This document shows, in pieces, positions 43,484 to 54,110 of a DNA stretch of 64,000 bases; position 1 is the stretch's first letter; each line of letters starts with the position of its first letter. Origin of the DNA: Plasmodiophora brassicae (taxonomy: Eukaryota; Endomyxa; Phytomyxea; Plasmodiophorida; Plasmodiophoridae); the NCBI GenBank assembly GCA_039704465.1, contig JASFAU010000009.1:248001-312000 (forward strand), given 5' to 3'. The position numbers were made by a program, and so were the translations under genes. Under the pieces are notes generated by a model. The model was given only the letters and a program-made list of their open reading frames with translations, did not search any database and was not told the origin of the DNA.

Positions 43484-45394
43484 CTAGGAAGCGCCCAGTG
43501 TGAGCCGCTGGTCCCTGAGCTTGTCGATGAGCTTCCTGCGCCGTTCGATCCACTGCTTGATATTCAAACCGGAACGCTGCTCCTCCGGAACAGTGAACTG
43601 TGCCGGTTGCTCCCACCTACAATGCAATGGTTAACGCGAGGCGCGCGCTGCGGTGGGCACCACGACTTGCCATTCCCGCAGCAGCTGCTCATGTAAATCG
43701 GCCAACTTGTTCGCCTGGCATAGCCTGCCGCTTATGTCGGCCAGGGTCTTGTCCACGACTTTGTGCTGGACGAATTCTCTGTACTCTTCAAACTCTTTCC
43801 TGATATCTGTAGGCGATATTGCTGAGCGACACTCTGAGGCGTGATGCGACATTCGAGTCGACTGACCGTCAACCGTTGAGACTTGGACGGGTTCCGCACG
43901 ATCCCTTGCGCCGCCGTCAATGCGTTTCTCCAGCAGGAACATTCCTCTGCGGTCGTGCACGTTGGCGATCGCCATCAGCAAGGCCAGCGGCTCCGGCGTA
44001 TGGCTGGGGCGTAACTGTAACGCCTCGGCAACGACCTTCCACCCAGGAGCACATCGTCTCCACTGAATCCCGTCAACGATTCCCAGCAGCGCCTTCATCT
44101 CAACCTGCATCGACTGCGCCATGCGCTCCACAGCCTGCGCTAGCGTCGATACGCGCTCATCCAGCAGGCCACGATCCCGGTCACTGCATTGTCGGAAGAG
44201 CGCCAGCAGGTCGGACCGCATCTGACGGTTGCCCTTGATAACGCTGCTCGCCAATCACATTAAACGACGGGTCGCTGCAGCCACGACACGACGGTCCCGA
44301 CCTCATCAGCGCCTGTTGAAGATCACGCTTCTCCCCGTCCAACCGCGCGATCGTCGTGTCGCATTCGGTCAGCACACGATGGTTCTCCTCCGCGGCGGCG
44401 AGCTCCGACTCCAGTCTGCTGACATGCTGGCAACAGGCCTCAGTACCCTGATGAACGCGACCGCAACGATTTCGCCGACCTTCCGAAGGCACTCCAGTGC
44501 GGCCCGCTTCGCGACGACGGTGGAGCAGGCCCCGCCTCCGCCTTCGAGTTGCGACTCGACGTCGGCGGCACGGTTCAGCGCGCGGAGCGTCTTCGAGAAC
44601 CGGTCGATGTGAGCGCTCCTGGATTGCTGCATCAGCACCTGCAGCGTCAGCGGCTGTTCCTCGCCCGGCCCCTCAACGTCGTCGACGGGGGCGTCGCCCC
44701 GATCCGACGCCTGAATCCGCGACGTCTCGCCCTGAATCGCCTTGCAGAAATCATCGACCACGGATGACGTCGGCAGGGTCGTGCCCGGCGGCAGGCCATC
44801 GGCGGAACGGTCCTGGGTCAACGCGTCGTGCACATTGGCAATCGCATCGGAGACGGGATCGCAGGCTCGCAGTCGCCCTGTGCCATCGAGTCGCATCACC
44901 CTATCCGGCCGCACAGCAGCGTTGTCGTCGTCGGGCGTGCCCAGCGCCGCCCCCACTTGCACCGCCAGGCCGTCGAACGCGTTCGCCTGCGCCCGGGCCG
45001 CGCAGACCTCCAGCGCGATCGCCCCGATCGTCACCTGTCGAACCCGCTCCCGCATCTGCGTCTGCGCCTCGGCCTGGTGCTGGAGCTCGCGCTGCGTCGC
45101 CCGAATCGACCGCCGCAGGAAGTCGTTGCGCTCCCGGGCCGCCCGCAACCTCGCCACGGCATCGCCGGCGTCGTCGTCGTCGTCGTCGTCGTCGCCCCCG
45201 GCGCCGTGCAGCGCCAGCACGGCGTTGACGTGCGCCACCTGTCGCGTCGGTCGCACGTGCTCCACGAGGAGACGGAGCAGGCGCGCCCCGTGGCCGCGTG
45301 CCAGGCGGCCCAGCGCGACGCCGTCCGGGGCGGACACGGGGCAGCCCATCGACGACGCCCAGGCCTGCACCGAGGCAGCCGGATCCGCGGACAT
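43484..45394 (-). CDS. HAUS5-like augmin complex subunit
   Basis: Reading from the ATG at 45392-45394, the N-terminus shows the HAUS5 signature. A short helix with a cysteine-proline ('ASSMGCPVSAPDGVALGRLA') is followed by 'GARLLRLLVEHVRPTRQVAHV'. An eight-residue aspartate run and several hundred residues of coiled coil follow. Later exons hold 'RLESELAAAEENHRVL..SFN', then 'MRSDLLALFRQCSDRDRGLL' (from 44223 downward). A last exon ends 'GLNIKQWIERRRKLIDKL' with TAG at 43484-43486. Augmin recruits gamma-tubulin to spindle microtubules. The intron giving 'PSFN-MRSD' is certain in phase. Those near 44430 and 43620 have two options each, so the length (about 620) is approximate. HAUS5 similarity is limited to the N-terminal motif. 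Confidence 0.6.
45170..45193. repeat. (GTC)8 trinucleotide repeat
   Basis: Eight perfect GTC units within the HAUS5-like gene. On the coding strand they give GAC codons and an eight-aspartate run, a potential length polymorphism. Confidence 0.9.
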
Positions 45395-45728
45395 CGCCGA
45401 GCGGACACGATGATGGACGATGATGCGGTATCCGGGTGGGTCGACGCCGGGCGCCCGCCAGAATCAGATGGTGTGCGCGCGCGTTCACGACGACGACGCC
45501 AGGCGCGGGCAGGCAGTGGTGCGTGCGTGCCGCGGGGGGCAAAATCAGCGAACGGACAAGGTGGCTTCGGTCTGCGCCTCTGCGGCCGGCGACCTGGACG
45601 TCTGTATTTACGTCTTCCGTTTCGTGGTCAGCGCGACCTGCTTCTTGACCATGTCGTCGATGACGGCGTCTGCGGGGGGTGTGCACAATTATTAGTTCAG
45701 GGGCGGCGATGCGTTGGGCAGGTGCGGG
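45395..45728. other. 334-bp spacer, HAUS5-like promoter side
   Basis: Between the start of the HAUS5-like gene and the stop of the NT-C2 coiled-coil gene, both minus. No supported coding frame. Confidence 0.35.
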
Positions 45729-48700
45729 TCATGGGCGACCGCTCGTACCTAGCATGCGGTTCTGCTCCTCGAGCTGGTCGCTCTGCTGCTGCATGAGGCT
45801 CATGCGGACCTGGCTGCTGATCAGGCGCTCCTCGAAATTGACGCACATCTCCTTCGACTGCTGCAGTTCGGCTCGAAGCTGGGCGACGACGGCGTCGTGC
45901 CGGTCCTGCATGTCTTTGACCTGCTTGGAGACGTCTGCAGGGTCGACGCCGGCAGCGATCGTCGTCGCCGACGCGGTCTTTGCCAGCGCGGCCGTCAGCT
46001 TCTCAATCTCGACCTTCTGCTGCGCGATCTGCATCTCCATGGACGCGATCACGTTCGCCTGCCTGTCCGCTTTCGACACGCCCATCGACGCTGCATGAAG
46101 CTCGGCCTGCAATCGCGCCTCGGACGCTGCCAGGCGTTCCACATCGGCCTTGGCATTGTCCAGCTCGCCCTGCACCCGGATCATCTCGTTGCGCAGCTGG
46201 TCGTGCTGCCCGTCGCGTTCGTCGATCCGCTGACGGAGGTCGTCGATCACCGCCTGGAGCCCGGCGCTCATCTTCCGCTCCTTGTCGATGGCCGCCATCG
46301 TCGCCGCCAGCTCCCTCTGCACCGCCTCGACCCGCTGCTCGTGCTCTCGGCCATGCCGCTTCGTTTCGACCAGGTCCAGCTGCAACTGCGCCCTGCTGTC
46401 CAGATGCTCCTTCCTCAGCTGCTCCATGTCCCGCTCCAGCCTAGCGGCGCGTTGCTCGTGATCGGAACCGACTGTAACCGCCTCCCTCAGGTCCCGTTCC
46501 AGCCTCGCGATGCTCTCCGCCTGATGCCTCACGGTGTCCAGCTCGCCCTGCAACCGGCTTGCACGCCGGTCATGCTCAACGCTGTCCCGTTTCGCGTGCG
46601 CCAGGTCGTGCTCGAGCTGGATCGCACGTTGCTGCGCCGCCGACAGGTCCCTGAACGCGTCTTGCTCTGCGGCTGACAGCCCGGCCCTCTGCCGCTCCAG
46701 GTCCCCCTGCAGTTGCTGAACGCGCTGCTCGAGCTCAGCGATTCGTGCAGCGTCGGCCGTCTTCACCGCCTCGGCAGCGTCGTTGATTGCCGCGATCTCC
46801 TTCGTCATGCGAGCCTGGAGCGCTTGCAGGTCGGCCTGCAGGCGCGCGTGGGCACTGCGACTGTCGGCCACTCGCTGTCGCTCCGCTCGCAGGTCGTCCT
46901 CGGACGTCGCCAGGCGCGCTTGGAGATCCGCAGCGCGCGCCTGGGACGCGATGACCTCCACCTGCATCGCTTCGACGCGCTGCTCGAGGCCGGCGACCGT
47001 GTCCCGGTCCCGCTTCAGCTCGGCGTCCTTCTCGTTCAGTTCGCGCTCCAGCGCCTGCTGTCGCGCTCGAAGGTTCCCGGTCGCGTCGTTCGCCTCTTTC
47101 AGCTGCGCCTGGAGGCGGTCCATCTCGGATTCGGCCCTCTCGATCGCCTTCGCTCTTGTCGACAGCCTACCCTCCAGCGACGAACGCTCTGCGACCATCT
47201 TCCCGTTAACGTTTCGCTGTGCCTCCAGATCACTCCTGACGGCTGCGAGCTCCTTGGTCGCGTTCTCGGCAAGCGTCTCCGCCTCCTGGCGCTGCCGTTG
47301 TGCAACCTGGACCGCGTCCTGAAGGGCGGTGGCACGCTGCTCTGAGGCCGCGCGAATCGTCGCGATCTGCGCTTCCAAATCGTCCACCTGGACGGTCAGT
47401 GTGCTGACGCGTTTGTCGGTATCGTCACGCGATGTCGAATACGACATGAGCTCGTTCTGGAGACGGTCACACTCGCGCTGCATCTCCTCGTGCAGGCGTT
47501 CCGCTTCCGAGCGCTGCTCACGAAGCGCTTGCCGCTCCTGGTCTAGATCGTCGGTCGCCTGCTGCAGCGCCGTTTCGAGTTCGGCGACCGTCTTCCGAGA
47601 CGCTGCCAACTGCATGTTCAGGTCGGAAAGGGACACGTTGAGCTGTTCGACGCGCTGCGAGTCCGCCGCTTGGCGTCCAGCACGAGTGCTCGCCTCGATC
47701 AGCTTGTGCTCGAGGTCGACGATCGCTGCGTGCTGCGTTGACGTCGTCTGGCGCTCTGTAGCAAGCTCCGCCTGCAGGTCAGCGACGCGCCTCCGCTGGT
47801 CGCCCAGGTCGGCCTCGTTGTTCCGCATCTGGCTGTTCGAATCGTCGAGCTTCTTCTGCAGGGCGGCGAGTGCGGCTTGGGCGACGTCGAGCTCGGTCTG
47901 CAGGCGAACCCTGATCTGTTCCAGCGACGTGGTCCTATCGCGCTGCTCGGCGAGCTCATGTCGAATGGCGACCTCGTTGACCTTCTGGGCATCAAGCGCG
48001 TCGTTGCCAACCTGGATCTGGTGCTGGAGCTCGCGAACAAGGTCCTTCATGGACTGCATCGCGACCTGTTCGATTCGAAGACGCTCGTTCAGGTCAGCGA
48101 CCAGCTCGTTGGGTGCCGCCTTCAGAAGGTCGTTCTCCCCCTTCAGGGTCGTGACCTTCGCCTCGAGCTCGGCGTGGCACGCCGAGGCATCGCTCTGCAT
48201 CGACGCGATCTTCGCGTGAAGGTCGGCCACATCTCGCTCCAGGCCGACCCGGAGCGCTTCGTGTTGCTGTTCAGCCACCAGGAACTGATCATGGAGCTTC
48301 CTGAGCGTCATCCGCAGGCCTCGGTTGACCTGTTCGGCCCGTTCGTATCGAGCATCCTGGAAGGCGACGATGTCCTCCACGTGTTCGTGGCCGTTAACGC
48401 CGAGTTCCGCCCGGTACCTCGCGATTTCGTTCTCCAGCGTACTGATCTGGGCGCACAGGTTGCTGTCGTTCACCGCCGCCGCTCGCATATCGGCGACGAG
48501 TTGCTCGATACGGTCGTTGCTGGCCTGGAGCAGGCCCTGGACGGTGGCAGTGTTGGCGCGCAGCGCGGTCAGCTCGGCGTCCCGGTCCGCCAGGTCCTGT
48601 TCCAGCCGAACGATCTGCATCTGCGCCGCCATGCGCACCTTGTGAAGCTCGTCCTGGTGGTCCTGCGCTTCGACGGCCAGCTCGTTGCGAAGGCCGACGA

Positions 48701-49880
48701 TCTCCTTGTCACGTTGCATCAGCGCCCGCCCCAAATCGGCGTCGTTCGGGACCGGCGGCTCCGGGACGACGTCGTCATGGACGTGTTTCGTGGGCCCCAA
48801 CGACGCCAGGTCGATGTCGATGACGTCGGCCTTGTTTGGCAGGAACACGTCGTTGTCGTCGATCATGTCAGGATCTGGTTCACGATGCGCCACGATGGCA
48901 TTGCCGACGGCAATGCTCGTGAAGGACGCGAACGACGATGGCATCAGCATGTCCATGTCGTCCTTTCGGGACGGTATCGAGTCGTCGTCGCTCTTACCCG
49001 TTGTCCGGTGCGACTCCTCGGGTACATCGTCCACCTTCTCCACGGCAGGTAGGTGATTGTGAAGGTCAGTCGGCTTGATCGGGGCGTCGTCGACGTCCTT
49101 GTTCGATGGCACGTCAGGAGCTGGGCCCCGTCGTTCACCTTCCGTATCGGGTTTCGCTCGTGGTGACGACGGGTGAGACACGTTGTTCACGTTCCCAGCG
49201 GGACCAGTCATGACCACAGCCGGGATCGGCGCCTGGCGTTGCTTAATCTCGTCGAGCAGCGGCTTGGCCACCTTCGCGTGCGTCGCCTCCTGCGGCTTCA
49301 CCTCGTCGGGTTCGACCTGGCTCTGTTCTGGGGAGATCTGCGAGGGCGCGGCCATCGTATCCTCGTCGCTGTCAGGCAACCGTCAGACGTTCGGTACCAG
49401 CGTGCAGGTGGGCACTGACATTTGCGATGGGGACGCGTCTGTGAGCGTGTTGGCGACAATGCTGATGTCAGCCTGTGCCTCCTTGTCGGAGCACTTTGTC
49501 AATCGACGTTGCTGCCGTGACTGGGTCGACGCATCGCAGAACTCGGCGAGGTTGACCTCGACCTCGCCGACGGTCTTCCCCGACCCTTTCGTCACCTTCT
49601 TGAAGACGATCCTGGCGCTCTTCGCCTCGTACTTCGTGGCGCCTTTCTTGGCGGGGTACATCCTGGACGTCATCCGGACCGGGGACGGCCAGACGAACCG
49701 GCACCCTTGGCCGACATCGGTAGGGTTGGCCGGTAACGTCGACCACGTCTTCGATCCGCGCATCACGACCGCCTGGATCCGATCGGACGACTTCGCCGAC
49801 AGCGCCAGCGAGTGGATCTCGACGACGAACTCGACGCAGTCGGGCTTGACGCCCCGGGCGAATCGCAGCAGGCGCGCCAT
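45729..49880 (-). CDS. NT-C2 domain long coiled-coil protein
   Basis: Two exons, complement of about 49416-49880 and 45729-49361, join to about 1365 residues. Exon 1 is an N-terminal EEIG1/EHBP1-type C2 domain (NT-C2). It reads 'VEFVVEIHSLALSAKSSDRI', then 'VVMRGSK', then 'SARIVFKKVTK..GKTVGEVEVNLAEF'. A 200-residue disordered acidic linker follows, then about 1000 residues of nearly unbroken heptad coiled coil ending at 'QNRMLGTSGRP'. Related proteins tether membranes or the cytoskeleton through the C2 domain. The second open frame alone would start from a TTG or an internal ATG at 49355, so joining to exon 1 is inferred from the common NT-C2 plus coil architecture. An alternative donor at 49435 with an acceptor 1-2 codons away gives nearly the same protein. 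Confidence 0.72.
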
Positions 49881-50079
49881 GCGCCTCAGGTCATCGACGA
49901 CCGACGCCCCACCGCGATCTCTCACGCCTGCATTCAGTCTCAGGTTGGTGCATGCACTGACCGACCATGCCCGCCCCCGACTCTCGCGCGGCGATCGATG
50001 CGAGTCACTGGCCGGTCGACGTTTGTCGGAGGTCGGCGAACGATCTCCGCTTTCATAGCAGCGCCCGGCCGGCAGGTTC
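49881..50079. promoter_or_regulatory. divergent promoter of NT-C2 gene and defensin-like gene
   Basis: A 199-bp interval between two head-to-head starts. The minus frame stays open through it, with an ATG at 50081, so a longer NT-C2 protein cannot be excluded. Confidence 0.3.
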
Positions 50080-50361
50080 ATGGCGCTGTCACGCGGTGTC
50101 GTTCTCGTCGGCCTCCTGGTGCTGCTGGTCGAAGGCGCTGCCGCCAAGCGATGCCACGTGCAGAACGTGGACTACCTGATCGGCGGCTGTGCGCCTGATA
50201 ACATGGCGCCTGCTAACATGGACATCGGGTGCGCCGTCCGGTGCAAGCGCTGGGGGGCCAGGTTCCAGTCCCGCACCCGACAGCTGATGGAGACCAGCGC
50301 CCGCTGTGTGGATCGCGGCCGGTGCAAGTGCTGGAGGTGCTACAAGAACGTCATGGGATAA
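50080..50361 (+). CDS. secreted cysteine-rich peptide, defensin-like (CS-alpha-beta pattern)
   Basis: An intronless 93-residue ORF from an ATG. A strong signal peptide (about residues 1-22, ending in Ala-Ala-Ala) precedes a basic mature peptide of about 70 residues with exactly eight cysteines. Their spacing is C-x11-C-x13-C-x3-C-x20-C-x5-C-x1-C-x2-C. The Cx3C pair followed by a CxC pair, with one cysteine before and one after, is the layout of cysteine-stabilised alpha-beta peptides, closest to eight-cysteine plant-type defensins. Loops 2 and 4 are longer than usual, and the glycine of a GxC gamma-core is absent. A 15-bp tandem duplication (50191-50220) enlarges loop 2. Antimicrobial action, signalling or another secreted role cannot be told apart. 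No second copy was found nearby. Confidence 0.6.
   Translation: MALSRGVVLVGLLVLLVEGAAAKRCHVQNVDYLIGGCAPDNMAPANMDIGCAVRCKRWGARFQSRTRQLMETSARCVDRGRCKCWRCYKNVMG
50191..50220 (+). repeat. tandem 15-bp duplication inside the defensin-like ORF
   Basis: Two adjacent 15-bp units differ at one base and encode APDNM-APANM in the loop between cysteines 2 and 3. Confidence 0.85.
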
Positions 50362-51265
50362 CTGGCGACGCCTTCAGGCGGCGAAGAAGGCCCCGTTTGG
50401 ATCGCTTAGTAATAATAGAATACACACTTGTCGATGGGCAGCATGACCCTTTGTGTGAGCCTGGTGCCGCTGCCGCTCCTGGTCGTGCCCTGCGTGCGCT
50501 GTCGCCTTACTGGTTCGGCCACGCCCCGCTCCAGCGACGGTGTCAATCGCTCGGTCAGCGTTTCTGCTGCCTTTGCCCACTCCAGGTTGCTGGGCGACCT
50601 ATTTGTCGGCGTCCTGAATCACTCTGTGCTGTCCCTTCCAAACGTCGCCACATTGTTGCAGAGCACAATGTATGTAATGGGCAACGTTCGTCGCTACAAT
50701 AGGGTTGTTTCACCCGCCGTCCCAACAGACCGACAGTGCCGTTCAATGGGTCAGGAGTTCGTTTCGTTATCGCGATCGCCAACCGTTTAGTCCGGCGCCA
50801 TTAGGGCGACGCCTGACACTACGGCCGTCCTGTTAACGGGTCTTGTTCCGGCGCCGAGGAGACGTTGTACTAAGCGAAGTGTCTTCCAGAAGCCTAAGTG
50901 GCCTGCTACGAGTGCATCATACAGGGTCTGGAGGATCTCGAGCTTGCAGTCGTCCCTGATAAAAGCAGGGCCAACGAACGTTATCGCGGTATCTGCGCGT
51001 CTCCTTCACGAGTCGACATATTTCCGCGAGTATAGACGGATCAGGTGAAGATCGTGACATCTCCGAACACCATTCAACGATCTCTGCCAACGGACACGAC
51101 GTCCCGCAGTGATTAACGTAATCTGTAATATCGAATTAACAGCCGCGGACGTTCCTCTCGGTGGTAGTGTGTCCGGTATCGCGACGTCTGGCGCGCGACA
51201 ATGGCGTTCGAAGGATTCAAGCTGAATCGCGGATGATCACGCCGCTGTCGGGGTCGCCCATGTCG
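50362..51265. other. 900-bp stretch without a supported gene
   Basis: Only weak plus-strand frames occur, such as 50434-50790, which begins with a hydrophobic leucine-valine-rich run but has no family match. Nothing else was recognised before the inverted repeat. Confidence 0.35.
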
Positions 51266-51557
51266 CGATGCCGCCTTGATGCTGAAGGAAGACACGACCT
51301 GGGATGCGAACGCCGGCGCGGCAACTGTGGCGGTCAGTCGCCAGAAGACTGCAAACGAAGCCCCACTTCATATCTACTGCGGGCGTAACGATGTTCGGGT
51401 CGACTTCTTTCACGCCCTCGGCAGTCTAAAATCGTTACGCTCGCAGTAGATATGAAGTGGGGCTTCGTTTGCAGTCTTCTGGCGACTGACCGCCACAGTT
51501 GCCGCGCCGGCGTTCGCATCCCACGTCGTGTCTTCCTTCAGCATCAAGGCGGCATCG
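51266..51557. repeat. 127-bp near-perfect inverted repeat with 38-bp spacer
   Basis: Left arm 51266-51392 and right arm 51431-51557 are reverse complements apart from two mismatches. The spacer is 51393-51430. Similarity stops sharply at both outer ends (after the 'cgatgccgcc' start and its mirror). No terminal direct repeat was obvious. Transcription through it would give a long hairpin RNA. Each arm can be read as the same short peptide frame (starting MLKEDTTWD) from opposite strands; one mismatch is synonymous in that frame and the other changes Gly to Glu. The right arm lies 85 bp from the 3' end of the minus-strand ankyrin gene. Confidence 0.9.
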
Positions 51558-51641
51558 CTTGCTCGACCGAGAACGGGCCATTGAAATGCGATCAGTCATA
51601 GTTGACTATATTGTAGTCTGTATTGGCGACCACACCGTGTT

Positions 51642-52945
51642 TCAGACGATGGCCCCATGGGCACGCAGCATGCCAGCGATGGCCTCGCTCCCCTGGGACA
51701 GCGTAAGTGGAGTACGGCCAAGTGAATCTCGCGGATTGATCTCAGTGCGGGCGTCAGTCACCAGCACGTCGACAACGTCGAAATGACCCTGATGGGCGGC
51801 CCAGTGCAAGGGTGTCCACCAATACGACAAGACTGCGGCGGCCGTTGGTTGATTGACGAGGATGTCGGGTGCCTTCAGCAGCTCCTGGACGATACCAGCA
51901 CGACCTTGTCGAGCGGCCAATATCAGCGGCGTCGATTGGTCCTGGCCGGTAGACGCGATGTTGACATTGATGCCTGGATGTTTCAGCAGCTCCCTGACGA
52001 CGTCGACCGTGCCGCCCAAACTGGCCAGATGCAGAGGAGCGAAATAGTTACCGTCGCCCATTGCGTTGACTTCAACAGCGCGGTGTTGCAGCAGCAACCG
52101 TACGATGGCAGAATCTGCTCCATTGGCTGCATAATGCAGAGGCGTCTCTCCCCAATCACGGGAATCGCGGGCTTGAGCGTTGACATTGAAGCCGGTCAGA
52201 AGCAGAAGCATCTCGACAACGAATTCTTCACCACCGTGTACGGCATTGTGCAGTACGTTCCCGAGAGAAGACCATTGCTGGACGTCGATGTGCGAGGCAC
52301 TGCTGCCGCTAACGACAAGGTTACATATTTCCTCAGCTTCGCCTTTCTTGCGCCTGAGCTCCTTAGCCAGATGATAAAGTCGAATGGGGCCTGCTATTAA
52401 ATGGTATGCATGTGGGCGTTCGCGAACCGCAGGGCGATTTGTCGAACAGTCCAACCAGTCGGGGAATCGTCGTCGCAGCATCCAACCCATTGTGACCGGC
52501 AACGAACGCATCTTCATGTAATCAAGGGCTTGTACAAAGTCACCCACTGTGCCATCGTGTTCCACTTCGTCGAAATTACTAAGGAGCCAGTTTGCTGCGT
52601 CATCAACCTGTTGAGGAAAGCATGAGATGGTACCGAGGTTAACAACATGGTACGCTGACATACCAGAAAGTATTCCAACGGGAAATGGCTAGTGACAAAA
52701 TCAACGATCAGGCGTAAATGGCTACCGATGATAGGCAGTTTAACGATGCCGACGTCGCCGACATCTTCAAACATACGCTGTATCGTACGAGAATGTTGAG
52801 CGAGAGGTGTAACATCGTCGATTACGACTTCAGCACCCTCTTTGGATATGAACGTGGCAGCATCGATGATGCCAACGGCCAGGACGACCGTCAGAAGAAT
52901 ACCCGACGACAAGGCAATTCGATGCGCGCGATTGCCGTTGGACAT
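51642..52945 (-). CDS. signal-peptide protein with SKP1/POZ-like region and ankyrin repeats
   Basis: Two exons (complement of 52664-52945 and 51642-52607) make 415 residues. Residues 1-30 look like a signal peptide or anchor ('ALSSGILLTVVLAVGIIDA'). Residues 31-130 resemble a SKP1/BTB-type fold: 'FISKEGAEVVIDDVTPLAQH', 'TIQRMFEDVG..VKLPIIGSHLRLIVDFV', then after the splice 'DDAANWLLSN'. The C-terminal half is at least five good ankyrin repeats ('GETPLHYAANGADSAIVRLL', 'FAPLHLASLGGTVDVVRELL', 'STPLILAARQGRAGIVQELL', 'WWTPLHWAAHQGHFDVVDVL', 'LGRTPLTLSQGSEAIAGML'). SKP1-like proteins normally act in cytosolic SCF ligases, so a secretory leader is odd; the leader may be a membrane anchor or an artefact of the start choice. 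Partners unknown. Confidence 0.72.
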
Positions 52946-53170
52946 TTCACCTGTAAGGATCGGGGTGTCGTGTCACACTGGTTCTCAGTCGATGCCACAG
53001 CGGCGGTTCAAGCAATTCGATCGCGTCGCGGAGGCGGACCTCGGATGCCGCAGCGCGGGTAGCGGTTCTATACTTGGAATTACCTACATACATACATACC
53101 TTCCGGTACCACTGGACAAAGGGCGCTTGGCGGTGTATAATCAAAGACCTGTCGCATTACGATCGACTCT

Positions 53171-54110
53171 TCAGCACCGAACTGGTCGTCCGTCGACATG
53201 AGGCTCGAGAGCTTCTGCGGCTTCTGGCCAAAAATGCCACCCTTGCTCGCCTGGTCCTGGCCGAAGCCAGCTCAACTTGGCTGGCGCCAGGTCTTCCAGC
53301 AGTGAATCCGCAATGCGAACCATAGCCGATGATGGTTCCAGGAACTCGAACAATGGCTTCTTGGCCGCTTTCCGCTTCTTGTTGCCTTCCTTTGACATTT
53401 CCCGCTTGATAACGTTCGCAAAAGGCTCAGCCCTCATCATTTCGAGAATGTCAGGGTCAGGCAGGCCTTTGAACAATGGAAGCTGAAACGACCCCATGTT
53501 GGTGTACCCGTCATCGTCGAATAATTGCAAGACGGTCCACCCGAAGATTTGAATGGAGGGTTGGTTGGCGCGCTTTAGCAGTCGAACGTCGATGATGCAA
53601 TGTGCGACCTCGCTGTACTTAACGTCACGGAACAGTGTGTACCCGCCCAGGAAGGTTGGGGCCATCAGGAGACTATCCCAATCCCACTGCGCAGTGAGCT
53701 GAACGTCTTCGGTCAGCGGGTATTCGCCATAAAACGATCCCGGGGGCGATACCGTGTAGATGACGGACGGGAGAAGAGCGCCATCCCCGACCTATGCGCG
53801 AAGCAGTCAGGGACGCTTTACAGGTACCGAACAATTACATTGTAGGCAGCGTCGATAGATCGATACGCTGGGGAACATTCCTGCCCATCTGTTTGGACAG
53901 CGCAGTGAACTGGTTCTCGATCCATGCCTTGACGGTGGCCTCGTTCTCCTGCGACAAGTCTTTGCCCCCTGGATCCACTTGCTCCAGTATGCCATCCACG
54001 AGGATCGCATCCTGTGCGCGTTGATATTGTACAACCGCCATCGAACTTTGACGTTTCACATCGCGTTGAATCATACGCCCTTCCATACACGACTCAGAGA
54101 CAGAAAACAC
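53171..54110 (-). CDS. uncharacterised protein, minus strand, 5' end unresolved
   Basis: The best-supported part runs from 'VIYTVSPPGSFYGEYPLTED' (about 53770) through 'WDWDSLLMAPTFLGGYTLF', 'GWTVLQLFDDDGYTNMGSFQ' and 'LPLFKGLPDPDILEMM' to a lysine-rich segment. It ends at the stop at 53171. It continues in phase across a probable splice at about 53813. An upstream exon (53870-54110) holds a helical region with 'DAILVDGILEQV' and 'ATVKAWIENQF'. The pattern GWTxxxLFD..G..N.G..QLPL resembles C2-like regions in some ciliary coiled-coil proteins (CCDC17-like), but I am not sure. More 5' exons may lie up to about 54.9 kb, for example near 54610-54680. Confidence 0.45.

Noticed and set aside
45170..45193. 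GTC repeat as a CRISPR or satellite array
   Set aside because: It is a simple trinucleotide run inside a coding exon with no spacer structure.
47877..49052. 391-codon plus-strand frame and a neighbouring 296-codon serine/arginine-rich frame
   Set aside because: Both are antisense to the coiled-coil gene, whose repetitive codons keep opposite frames open.
50434..50790. Possible second small secreted protein after the defensin-like gene
   Set aside because: It has a hydrophobic start, but no conserved cysteine pattern and no family resemblance; codon use looks random.
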